Part shown: one piece after another, positions 1 to 6,385 of the stretch
Layout: each line of letters starts with the position of its first letter
How positions within the stretch are numbered: the first letter of the stretch is position 1
Virus record (IMG/VR): IMGVR_UViG_3300044678_000478
Location: 1-28,285 of that record
Origin: a virus
Length of the DNA: 28,285 bases
Direction: 5' to 3' (one strand)
Program-made: the position numbers and the translations under genes
The notes under the pieces: model-generated
Database searches by the model: none
Seen by the model: the letters and a program-made list of their open reading frames with translations, nothing else
What the model was told of the DNA's origin: nothing

Positions 1-789
1 TATGTAAAGCAAGGTAGTAACGCAACATTTGCCGGTGGCTTCGTTCTTGAAAACAGTTCAGATGCCACTCGTTTGCTAAATTACTTTGATAGTGGTGCTG
101 ATGCGTGGGTGTTTTCTGCGACTTACAGTTCAACAGGCGCATACAAGCCAATCACCTTCAAAACTTCAGACACCGAACGCGCCAGAATAACAAGTGACGG
201 AAACTTTGGCGTCGGTTTGACACCAACATATAGATTTCAAGTCTCTCGCAGCGGCGACGGTATTACGGCGGGTATTGCAGGCGGTACTTACGGCATCCGC
301 TTTGATAACGGCGGCACGTTCAGCAGCGGTATGTCCACAATCCACGGCGTGAATGAAACGCTCACGGGTTCGTACCAACCAATTATGTTAAATGGTTCGG
401 ATGTCCGATTTGGAACATCTGCAACCGAACGCGCACGCATAAATAGCGGCGGATACATAATTGCCACCAACGCAGATCATTTGGGGGCGTATATAAGATC
501 TGGATCTGCGGCTTCTGTTGCATCTGGAAGTACGGTAACTATCACTTCAACAGAGGCTGGTGGGGCTTTGGTAATAGTGTACGACCCGTCCTCCGGCAGA
601 GGCGGCGTGTTCTGGGCAAACTACACAACCGAAGTTACGAAAATCGCTGGCGACGGGGAAGCCACAGACACGGGTAGTACATTTGCGGTTTATAAAAGCG
701 CGAACAGCCACACCACTACATTTAAAAACCGTCTTGCCGGATCAGCCAACTATTACTTCGCGGTCTATTCTGCGAATGCAAGATTTTAA
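1..789 (+). CDS. Phage tail fibre/appendage protein, 5'-truncated
   Basis: The reading frame is open from base 1, so the N-terminus lies outside the window; a TTG at 73 is internal and not a convincing start. Two copies of a fibre-type motif are visible, 'TSDTERARITSDGNFGVG' and 'TSATERARINSGGYI'. This 'ERARI.S.G..G' pattern is common in trimeric phage fibre proteins just before distal domains. The last ~100 residues are rich in Ser, Thr, Gly and Ala with alternating beta-type sequence and end in 'YFAVYSANARF'. Unlike the two fibre genes downstream, no S74 chaperone domain is present. It heads a block of same-strand adsorption genes. Tail fibre or baseplate decoration is the inferred role; receptor specificity cannot be read. 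Confidence 0.7.
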   Translation, partial: YVKQGSNATFAGGFVLENSSDATRLLNYFDSGADAWVFSATYSSTGAYKPITFKTSDTERARITSDGNFGVGLTPTYRFQVSRSGDGITAGIAGGTYGIRFDNGGTFSSGMSTIHGVNETLTGSYQPIMLNGSDVRFGTSATERARINSGGYIIATNADHLGAYIRSGSAASVASGSTVTITSTEAGGALVIVYDPSSGRGGVFWANYTTEVTKIAGDGEATDTGSTFAVYKSANSHTTTFKNRLAGSANYYFAVYSANARF

Positions 790-801
790 AGGAGCGAACT
801 T

Positions 802-1053
802 ATGAAAGTTGTAGTAAAGAACTTTGAGAACGAGGGCGAGAACAAGTTCGTCGGTCTCCGTATAGAAGACGAAAACGGACGGCTATTTCTTATCGATAAG
901 CGAGTGCCGATACAGGAAGGCAAGTTGGCCGAAGAGTATGTTTCTGAGGCCCTTGCTGCTTGCGAGGACGAGATTGATGAGTGGCAGAACTCGCTAGTTT
1001 ATATTGGTAAAGAGTTTGATTTTAAAACAGAAAAATTTATTAAGGGTGCATAA
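802..1053 (+). CDS. Small conserved-type phage protein, unknown function (83 aa)
   Basis: The start is supported by an AAAGGAG Shine-Dalgarno at 788-794, eight bases before the ATG. The product is short and acidic, with no signal peptide or membrane segment. It appears to be beta-strands followed by an acidic helix ('AEEYVSEALAACEDEIDEW'). It sits between a fibre gene and a DUF7936-like gene, 2 nt before the latter, so it is co-transcribed with virion genes. I do not recognise a named family. A small accessory virion or fibre-assembly protein is possible but unproven. Confidence 0.6.
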   Translation: MKVVVKNFENEGENKFVGLRIEDENGRLFLIDKRVPIQEGKLAEEYVSEALAACEDEIDEWQNSLVYIGKEFDFKTEKFIKGA

Positions 1054-1055
1054 CA

Positions 1056-1400
1056 ATGACCGAAATCACTTGGAACATTTCGCAGTTAGACTGCATCCCT
1101 GATGTCGATGGGAAGCAGGACTATGTCGTCACCGCCCATTGGCAGTGCAATGGCTCTGAAGAGTCTGGTGGAAAGACCTACACCGCTCAGATTTACGGGA
1201 CCAGCAGTTTCCAAGTGGACCCCGGTCCGAACTACGTCCCCTATGCAGACCTGACCCAAGACATCGTTCTGGGATGGGTGTGGAACAGCGGGATCAGTAA
1301 GGACGGTACGGAAGCCTCTGTGCAGAAAATGATCGACAATCAGATCGATCCTCCTATCATTTCACCCCCGCTGCCTTGGGTAGCGCCGACTGTTATCTAA
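1056..1400 (+). CDS. DUF7936-like small phage protein
   Basis: The 114-residue product starts 'MTEITWNISQLDCIPDVDG' and carries a central 'YVPYADLTQDIVLGWVW' block and a proline-rich 'PPLPWVAP' end. This architecture (short beta N-terminus, 'Y..LT.D.VL.W', an acidic helix, then 'LPW') is what I associate with DUF7936-type proteins encoded among phage tail and fibre genes; the name is from memory. A second protein with the same layout is encoded at 5377-5748. The gene starts 2 nt after the preceding stop. Function is unknown; a tail-associated or fibre-assembly role is inferred from context. Confidence 0.6.
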   Translation: MTEITWNISQLDCIPDVDGKQDYVVTAHWQCNGSEESGGKTYTAQIYGTSSFQVDPGPNYVPYADLTQDIVLGWVWNSGISKDGTEASVQKMIDNQIDPPIISPPLPWVAPTVI

Positions 1401-1437
1401 TCATCAACAACTGGGTTAAACACCCTGCAAGGTACTT

Positions 1438-1599
1438 ATGAACATCAAAATCGATTTGAGTCTTGAAGAGGTCAACGCTGTACTGGAAGTGCTTGGGAAC
1501 TTGCCGTCCAAAACGGGCGCATGGCCCCTGCTCCAGAAGATCAAGATGCAGGCGGAGGCGCAATTGAAACCTGCGGAGGACTTGCCCCCAGCGGCATAG
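1438..1599 (+). CDS. Small phage protein, 53 aa, unknown function
   Basis: An ATG at 1438, preceded by an AAGG-containing purine stretch at 1429-1432, opens a 53-residue frame ending at TAG 1597-1599. The product starts 'MNIKIDLSLEEVNAVLEVLG' and continues with 'NLPSKTGAWPLLQKI', an amphipathic helical protein with an acidic, Pro-rich tail. It fills almost exactly the gap between the DUF7936-like gene and the repeat protein and has their codon use. Similar tiny proteins with an 'EVNAVL..LG.LP...GAWPL...I' pattern are, to my recollection, common in environmental phages. Function is unknown; the pattern suggests a small helical oligomeriser. It is short enough to be missed by automatic calling. 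Confidence 0.7.
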   Translation: MNIKIDLSLEEVNAVLEVLGNLPSKTGAWPLLQKIKMQAEAQLKPAEDLPPAA

Positions 1600-1605
1600 G
1601 AATAA

Positions 1606-2634
1606 ATGTTTGGCGCTAGCCCGATATCATCCGCCCCGATTTGCGGAACAGCAGAAAGTTCTGTATTCGTTTTTGTTAACGAAACCGCAACGGCGCAGGA
1701 TACTGTCCGGGCTATCGCCACATTCGTCAGCAAGGTCGATGAGTCTGTCACGGCTCAAGACCTTGTTGCTTCCGTTATCGCATTTGGCTCGTCGGTTGCT
1801 GAGTCAGCCACGGGCAATGACACGGTCTCCGCGCTACAAGACTTCGCGGTTGCCGTAAACGAATCAGCCTCCGGGCTGGACGCTGTATCAGCACAACAAG
1901 ACTTCGCGTCTTCAGTGTCTGAGTCTGCGGTCGCTAATGACACGACTGCGGCCAGCGTCTTCTTTACTTCGTTCATTAACGAAACGGCCACGGCCCAAGA
2001 CACGGTCACATCGACCTTTAACGTCAATAATGCGGTGTCCGAATCGGCCACGATCCAAGATACCGTCATCTCTAATCCGGACTTCGGGGTATCGGTCTCT
2101 GAAAATGCCACGGTCAACGACGACACCGTCACGGCCCTGATTGACTTTGCCGTCAAGGTAGACGAGGCGGCGGTAGGTTCCGACACCACAAGTGCCAGCC
2201 AAGACTTTGACTCCCGTATCAACGAGACGGCGACCGGGCAGGACACCACCCGATCCCTCATTGGCTTTATTAAATACGTGGCTGAAACGGCGACCGCCAG
2301 CGATCAGGTCGATGCCCTTGCCATATTCCAGTCCAAGGTTGCGGAGATGGTGGCTGCGGCGGAACAGGCTGCGGCCCTCGTGGACTTTGTCAGCAGCGTC
2401 GATGAGTCGGCTACCGCCATTGCGTCGGACTTCGCGGCAGGGCAGGACTTTGACGTTGACATCACCGAAACGGCCACGGTCAGCGACCAGATGGCCGGGT
2501 CCTACCTCTGGAACCCGGTTGATGATAATCAGACCGCTAACTGGCAGAATGTGGACGATAGCCAGAGTGGGCCTTGGACACCCGTAAACGACAACCAAAC
2601 AACGACTTGGACCGACATCCCAACGGTTTTTTAG
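1606..2634 (+). CDS. Tandem 20-residue repeat protein, probable tail fibre/spike
   Basis: The 342-residue protein is built almost wholly of about fourteen consecutive repeats of roughly 20 residues, with consensus 'ESATAQDTVSALQDFAVAVN'. The repeats begin near residue 26, and the copies differ in sequence. They are followed by three 11-residue units ('VDDNQTANWQN', 'VDDSQSGPWTP', 'VNDNQTTTWTD') and 'IPTVF'. Regular short repeats of this kind form extended beta-solenoid or fibrous shafts in phage appendages. The start follows an AGGA at 1598-1601. The next gene is an S74 fibre, and its Shine-Dalgarno overlaps this stop codon. I infer a fibre shaft or decoration protein; no enzymatic motif is visible. 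Confidence 0.7.
   Translation: MFGASPISSAPICGTAESSVFVFVNETATAQDTVRAIATFVSKVDESVTAQDLVASVIAFGSSVAESATGNDTVSALQDFAVAVNESASGLDAVSAQQDFASSVSESAVANDTTAASVFFTSFINETATAQDTVTSTFNVNNAVSESATIQDTVISNPDFGVSVSENATVNDDTVTALIDFAVKVDEAAVGSDTTSASQDFDSRINETATGQDTTRSLIGFIKYVAETATASDQVDALAIFQSKVAEMVAAAEQAAALVDFVSSVDESATAIASDFAAGQDFDVDITETATVSDQMAGSYLWNPVDDNQTANWQNVDDSQSGPWTPVNDNQTTTWTDIPTVF
1681..2517 (+). repeat. In-frame 60-nt tandem repeat array (about 14 units)
   Basis: The Glu codon opening each unit recurs at 1681, 1741, 1801, 1861, 1921, 1981, 2041 and 2101. After one extra codon it continues at 2164, 2224, 2284, 2344 and 2404, and after another at 2467. The period is therefore exactly 60 nt with two single-codon insertions. 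Protein spacing is conserved, but nucleotide sequences have diverged between units. Confidence 0.9.
2518..2616 (+). repeat. Three 33-nt tandem units coding for Trp-containing 11-residue repeats
   Basis: Units at 2518-2550, 2551-2583 and 2584-2616 encode V-[DN]-D-[NS]-Q-[ST]-x-x-W-x-x. They form the C-terminal cap after the 20-residue repeats. Evenly spaced Trp, Asp and Gln suggest a small beta structure or binding surface; the role is unknown. Confidence 0.8.
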
Positions 2635-2643
2635 GAGCCTAAA

Positions 2644-3804
2644 ATGGCAAGTACATATTCAACCAACCTTGCGCTTGAATTGATCGGTACCGGCGATCAG
2701 GCAGGCTCTTGGGGTAACACTACCAACACCAACCTTGGGACTTTGGTCGAACAGGCCATTTCCGGTTATGTGACTCAGGCGGTCTCCAACGACCCGGCAA
2801 GTCCTACCACCCTCACCATCCCAAATGGTGCCAGCGGCGTGGCACGGAACATGTATCTGGAGTTCACCGGAACCCTGAGCGCGGCCCGTGATGTCATCGT
2901 CCCTTCCAACCGGAAACTCTATTTCGTCTTCAACAACACCACAGGCGGCTTTGCCGTTACGGTCAAGGTGTCGGGTCAGACCGGCGTATCGGTCCCCAGC
3001 GGCCAGAAACTGATTGTCGTATCGAACGGTACGGACATCGTTGAGGCGACGAACTTCATCAGTACCACAGGTGGTAACTTGACCATCACGGGTACCCTGA
3101 CCCTTTCCGCCCTGACGGCTTCAACGGCACTTGCTTTAAACGCTTCAAAGGCGGTGGTAAGCGTTACCAACACTGGTTCTGGCAACAACGTCCTTGCGAC
3201 AGACCCCACCCTGACCCTCACCAATGCCACTAACCTACCCATTGTCGGCGGCACCACGGGAACCTTATCTGTAGCACGAGGCGGTACGGGAGCCACGGAC
3301 GCGGGTACGGCGCGGTCTAATCTGTCGGTGCCTAGCACTACTGGTTCCGGGGCCAGTGGCACATGGACGATTAACATCACCGGTAACGCCGCCACAGCGA
3401 CCAGCGCGACTTCTGCTTCCACGGCAACCACGGCCAGCAATTCCAATGCCTTGGGCGGTGTATCAGCGGCAGGCTACGCCCTGCTGTCAGGCGCGACTTT
3501 CAGCGGCAACATCAACGCCCCGGCCTTCTTCTACACCTCAGACATGCGGGTGAAGAACAACATCCAAGACATCACGGATGCCCTTGCCAAGGTGAATGCC
3601 ATGCGGGGTGTGTCCTTCGACTGGGCCAACGGCATGGGTAGCGCGGTGGGTTTGATCGCTCAGGAAGTCCAAGCGGTCGTTCCGCAGGCAGTATCTAGCC
3701 AGCCCGATGGTCTACTGAACGTGGCCTACGGGAACCTTGTGGGTGTCCTCATCGAAGCCATCAAGGAACTCTCTGCCAAGGTTGAAGCACTGGAGGCCAA
3801 GTAA
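2644..3804 (+). CDS. Tail fibre with C-terminal peptidase S74 chaperone domain
   Basis: This 386-residue fibre starts after an AGGAG at 2635-2639. The N-terminal ~130 residues ('STNLALELIGTGDQAGSWGN', then a beta-rich domain) match the head of many environmental phage fibres. A low-complexity Thr/Ala/Gly shaft follows, including 'GGTGATDAGTARSNL' and 'GNAATATSATSASTATTA'. The C-terminal ~100 residues form an S74 intramolecular chaperone: 'FFYTSDMRVKNNI' with the self-cleavage Ser at 299, then 'GVSFDWA', 'GLIAQEVQAVVPQAV', and a coiled-coil end. In this family the domain trimerises the fibre and then cleaves itself off just before the Ser. The stop overlaps the next start (TAATG). Host-receptor binding is the expected role. 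Confidence 0.88.
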   Translation: MASTYSTNLALELIGTGDQAGSWGNTTNTNLGTLVEQAISGYVTQAVSNDPASPTTLTIPNGASGVARNMYLEFTGTLSAARDVIVPSNRKLYFVFNNTTGGFAVTVKVSGQTGVSVPSGQKLIVVSNGTDIVEATNFISTTGGNLTITGTLTLSALTASTALALNASKAVVSVTNTGSGNNVLATDPTLTLTNATNLPIVGGTTGTLSVARGGTGATDAGTARSNLSVPSTTGSGASGTWTINITGNAATATSATSASTATTASNSNALGGVSAAGYALLSGATFSGNINAPAFFYTSDMRVKNNIQDITDALAKVNAMRGVSFDWANGMGSAVGLIAQEVQAVVPQAVSSQPDGLLNVAYGNLVGVLIEAIKELSAKVEALEAK

Positions 3805-4349
3805 TGGAACAGCCCAAAGACGTACAGAAGGTTCCGCCAGAGACGGTCAAGTATGCGGCAGAGGAGTCGCTGAAGGATCGTGTTGCACGGATTGAAGACA
3901 TGCTTGTGCGCGGCGGCAGCACCGATAACGGCATCCTGCCCTACAACGGCCACAGCCGGTCGCCCGGAACCTTCTACGGCGGAACTGAGAACCCGGCCAT
4001 TAACGCTGCTCAGTACCGTTTAAACTACGATGGAAAGTTGTACGCCACCCAGATGCATGCCAAGGCGTTCTTCTACACCTCCGATATTGCGGACAAGGAA
4101 GAAGTGAAGCCTTTGACCAATGCACTGGAGAAGGTGTCACAGATTCAGGGTGTCAGTTTCCGTTGGAAAGACGGCGGATCTGATGCCGGTGTAATCGCTC
4201 AGCAAGTACAGGAACTGATCCCTGAAGCCGTCATGATGGAGTACGACAGCGGCAAGTTGTCGGTCAACGCGGCGGCATTGATCGGTTATCTGGTTGCAGC
4301 GGTTCGGGAACTGAAGGCTGAAGTTGAGGCCCTGAAGGGTGGAAAGTAA
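3804..4349 (+). CDS. Short second S74-domain fibre/adaptor protein
   Basis: The ATG at 3804 overlaps the previous TAA by one base. The product is 181 residues. Its N-terminal half is polar ('MEQPKDVQKVPPETVKYA', a short helix, then a Gly/Asn-rich stretch), and its C-terminal half is an S74-type domain: 'FFYTSDIADKEEV' with Ser 93, 'QGVSFRWKDGG', 'GVIAQQVQELIPEAV', and a terminal coiled coil 'VRELKAEVEALKGGK'. It matches the preceding fibre domain almost block for block, but the usual SDxRxK becomes 'SDIADKEE'. There is hardly any shaft or receptor region. It may be a diverged duplicate, a chaperone acting in trans, or a short tip. Whether it cleaves itself is unknown. Confidence 0.8.
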   Translation: MEQPKDVQKVPPETVKYAAEESLKDRVARIEDMLVRGGSTDNGILPYNGHSRSPGTFYGGTENPAINAAQYRLNYDGKLYATQMHAKAFFYTSDIADKEEVKPLTNALEKVSQIQGVSFRWKDGGSDAGVIAQQVQELIPEAVMMEYDSGKLSVNAAALIGYLVAAVRELKAEVEALKGGK

Positions 4350-4494
4350 GTCAGAGCGCAACAGGAAACTGAACCTGTGCAAGGCGTGTGCGAATTACAG
4401 CGCATCCACGACCCAGTGCAAGGAATGCGGTTGCCTGATGTCTCTGAAGACTTGGATGAAAGGAAACACTTGTCCACTAGGTAAACACTCATGA
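4339..4494 (+). CDS. Zinc-ribbon-like mini-protein (51 aa, GTG start)
   Basis: A GTG at 4339, nine bases after a GAGG at 4326-4329, opens a frame that overlaps the preceding S74 gene by 11 nt. It ends at TGA 4492-4494, overlapping the next ATG (4491) as ATGA. The 51-residue product has Cys at 14, 17, 27, 30, 32 and 45 in the pattern CKAC, CKECGC and CPLGKH. Its 'CxxC...CxxCxC..(M/L)..KT....CPLGK' layout matches small zinc-ribbon proteins common in phages of several types. It occupies the whole interval between its neighbours. It probably binds zinc structurally; target unknown. The GTG start is the main uncertainty. Confidence 0.75.
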   Translation: MESKSERNRKLNLCKACANYSASTTQCKECGCLMSLKTWMKGNTCPLGKHS

Positions 4495-5063
4495 GTTTCT
4501 ACACTTTTCCAACCGGACAGACGATGTCGGGCAAGTACCTCGACAACTGGACCTTTGGCTTTAACCGCCAGAAATACCGCTGGAAACGCTGGACTAACTC
4601 AACCGGCAAGTCGCTTTTCATCCCTGAAAACAGCAGCGCAGAACGCGCTTCTGTCGGTAACAACTTGCAGAGCGTATCGGGTGTATCCCGCACGGTAGGT
4701 TGGTTTGGTAGCCCGAACGGTGTTAGCACAGTGTTCTATGTACAAAGTACTTGGAATGGCTGCTATGTGGATGTGCCGGGGCCAAGCGAAAACCCATCAG
4801 ACCCATCTGGTTGCTCAGGTGGAGACACTGATTATTCTGGTGTAATTGCAGGGTCTGCTATTGGCACAGTTGGTACAACTGCCGGAACCAGCAATCCTTG
4901 GAACAGTTATGAATTAGGGTTTGGATATTCGTTGTCTTCTGGTGGTAGCGAAAGCGGCCCAGACTTAAACGCGACAACTTGCGGTGGATTTTATTTTCGC
5001 TACAAGGTTCGGTACTGCGGCCAAGATTCCAATCGTGGCGCATGTTTTTCGGACTGCACCTAA
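4491..5063 (+). CDS. Cys-rich C-terminal protein of unknown function
   Basis: The 190-residue product starts at an ATG overlapping the zinc-ribbon stop and ends overlapping the next start (TAATG). The N-terminal 60 residues ('MSFYTFPTGQTMSGKYLD', then basic and aromatic) look like a folded domain. The C-terminal half is rich in Gly, Ser, Asn and Pro and holds all six cysteines, four of them clustered in the last 30 residues ('TTCGG', 'VRYCGQ', 'GACFSDCT'). No signal peptide or enzymatic motif is seen. The middle (about 4740-4970) is visibly richer in A/T than its surroundings, suggesting recent acquisition or fast evolution. A virion decoration or host-contact protein is possible; I do not recognise the family. 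Confidence 0.6.
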   Translation: MSFYTFPTGQTMSGKYLDNWTFGFNRQKYRWKRWTNSTGKSLFIPENSSAERASVGNNLQSVSGVSRTVGWFGSPNGVSTVFYVQSTWNGCYVDVPGPSENPSDPSGCSGGDTDYSGVIAGSAIGTVGTTAGTSNPWNSYELGFGYSLSSGGSESGPDLNATTCGGFYFRYKVRYCGQDSNRGACFSDCT

Positions 5064-5377
5064 TGCAACAGATTACGCCCAAAGAGATTCTGGACTATCG
5101 CAGCAAGCCTGATTCGTACTTGCTGGTGTACGTCAATCTCAAGGGTTGCCAAGGCTGTGAGATGTTTAAGCCAATCGTAGAAAGCGTTGAGAAGGTCTTT
5201 CCAGAGATTGAGTTCCGCAGCATGACGGTGAACAGCATGGAAGAGATGCCGGTGTTTGCGTCGGCCTCCTTGCCATCGACTGCGCTTTTCTACGAGGGCA
5301 TGAGAATACGGGAGTTTCTGGGTGGGACGAACAGCCGGGAACAGTTCAAAGATGTCATTAAGTCGTGGGTGTTGTGA
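5063..5377 (+). CDS. Thioredoxin-like protein
   Basis: The start is the ATG at 5063, overlapping the previous TAA; an in-frame start at 4979 would run inside the upstream gene. The 104-residue product has the thioredoxin layout: strand 'YLLVYVNL', active site 'CQGC' (Cys 29 and 32) and helix 'EMFKPIVESVEKVFPE'. A cis-Pro loop 'ASLPSTALFYEG' follows (Pro 71), then 'REFLGG' and a C-terminal helix. The family does thiol-disulfide exchange in the cytoplasm. The active site is not the classic CGPC, so redox behaviour may differ. It is coupled to a six-cysteine protein and sits close to a zinc-ribbon gene, so a role in folding or keeping those cysteines reduced is a reasonable inference. Confidence 0.78.
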   Translation: MQQITPKEILDYRSKPDSYLLVYVNLKGCQGCEMFKPIVESVEKVFPEIEFRSMTVNSMEEMPVFASASLPSTALFYEGMRIREFLGGTNSREQFKDVIKSWVL

Positions 5378-5748
5378 TGGACATTGTGTACAAGTGGCGC
5401 GTTGCCAGAATGAAGGTCATCCCCAACAAAGGGCGATTGGCCGAAGTCGTGAAGTCTGTGTCCTATGAAGTTGCAGGACTCCATGAGAAGTCCGGCGAAG
5501 TGTCCGTGGTAGCGGGAGAAGTCCTGCTGCCGCCGCCCACCCAGAACTTTGTGGCGTACCAGAACCTGACCGAAGAGATGGTCTTGGACTGGACGAAGAA
5601 AGCCATTGGAACGGCAACCATCTATGACCACGAACAGGAGATCCTGAGAAGTCTTGTTGACTTGGCGGAACCTGACACCGTGGAAGTCATGTTGCCTTGG
5701 TCTAACGAGGGTGACGAGCGCGTCATCCTTTTCAAAGGAAAGAAGTAA
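5377..5748 (+). CDS. Second DUF7936-like small phage protein
   Basis: The ATG at 5377 overlaps the preceding TGA (TGATG) and is preferred over an in-frame GTG at 5365 inside the thioredoxin gene. The 123-residue product has a beta-type N-terminus ('MDIVYKWRVARMKVIP'), a central 'VAYQNLTEEMVLDWTKKAIG', an acidic helix, and 'VEVMLPWSNEGD' near the end. This repeats the 'Y.(D/N)LT...VL.W ... LPW' plan of the gene at 1056, so the two look like distant paralogues. It precedes the lysis genes directly. Function is unknown; a tail-associated role is inferred. Confidence 0.62.
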   Translation: MDIVYKWRVARMKVIPNKGRLAEVVKSVSYEVAGLHEKSGEVSVVAGEVLLPPPTQNFVAYQNLTEEMVLDWTKKAIGTATIYDHEQEILRSLVDLAEPDTVEVMLPWSNEGDERVILFKGKK

Positions 5749-5972
5749 TGGAAGGTCAGATTCTTTTCAACGTTATCGTTGGAGTGGCTGGAATGTTTGG
5801 GGGATGGATTCTCAACAACATCAGCCGCTCAATTGAAAAACTGGATACCGATGTCCGCCAGATGCCGTTGACCTATGTTACCCGTGCGGATTACCGCGCT
5901 GATATCGAAGAGATCAAAGGGATGCTAGGGAAGATCTTCGACAAATTGGATGAGAAAGAGGACAAGAAATGA
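5748..5972 (+). CDS. Small membrane-anchored coiled-coil protein, lysis-cassette member
   Basis: Start ATG 5748 overlaps the previous TAA. The 74-residue product has one hydrophobic N-terminal segment (about residues 6-23, 'LFNVIVGVAGMFGGWILN'). A charged amphipathic helix follows ('SIEKLDTDVRQM', 'YRADIEEIKGMLGKIFDKL') with a Lys/Asp/Glu tail. This resembles XhlA-like or other small phage membrane proteins encoded next to holins. It may be an inner-membrane lysis accessory, a holin regulator or an i-spanin-like anchor; the sequence does not decide. It overlaps the next start as ATGA. Confidence 0.62.
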   Translation: MEGQILFNVIVGVAGMFGGWILNNISRSIEKLDTDVRQMPLTYVTRADYRADIEEIKGMLGKIFDKLDEKEDKK

Positions 5973-6385
5973 GCAACGAAATTACCGACATTGACCTCTT
6001 CAAGGAGCAGGTTAAGGCGGAGTTGAATCGCCTTGAGGCTCAATCCTCTGCCAAGGAAGTTGCGGGTAAGGCTATCGGTAAGGATGGCCTCAAGTACATC
6101 ACTGTGATTGTGGTCATTGGTGTCGTCTCTAGCCTTGCTTTGGAAGGCGAGAAGATCGCCGCCGTCATGGGTCTTCTAGGTGCATCGCTCACGGCCCTCA
6201 TCTCCATGCTGAACAACATCGCTGGAGCCAATGAGAAGGAAGACAAGCCTGAGTTTGGCGTGATCAAGGAACTGATCAACAAGTTGGACAAACTGGACCG
6301 CAAAGAGATGCCGATGCGGGTCGATGTCGAAGGCGACCATGTAACTGTCACCAAGGGTGATGACGTAGTGAGGGCTTCCAAATGA
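5969..6385 (+). CDS. Membrane protein with two adjacent TM segments, possible holin partner
   Basis: The 138-residue product starts in an ATGA overlap with the upstream gene. An acidic N-terminal helix ('IDLFKEQVKAELNRLEAQ') precedes two hydrophobic stretches (about residues 42-58 'YITVIVVIGVVSSLALEG' and 63-82 'IAAVMGLLGASLTALISML'). The C-terminus is soluble and charged, with 'FGVIKELINKLDKLDRKE' and a short beta end. Position between a coiled-coil membrane protein and a 3TM holin argues for a lysis role such as holin, antiholin or pinholin. I do not recognise a defined family. Confidence 0.6.
   Translation: MSNEITDIDLFKEQVKAELNRLEAQSSAKEVAGKAIGKDGLKYITVIVVIGVVSSLALEGEKIAAVMGLLGASLTALISMLNNIAGANEKEDKPEFGVIKELINKLDKLDRKEMPMRVDVEGDHVTVTKGDDVVRASK

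Noticed and set aside
1681-2517. Regular 60-nt spacing as a possible CRISPR or DNA-level repeat array
   Set aside because: Units are contiguous, diverged in nucleotides, in frame and conserved at protein level; no alternating identical repeat and unique spacer is present.
1755-2598. Long - strand and alternative-frame ORFs across the 20-residue repeat gene
   Set aside because: They mirror the 60-nt periodicity of the real + strand gene, have no ribosome sites, and their composition is that of antisense translation.
4979-5062. N-terminal extension of the thioredoxin-like gene
   Set aside because: The extension lies in the Cys-rich gene in another frame; ATG 5063 gives the TAATG coupling seen in neighbours and a standard thioredoxin N-terminus.
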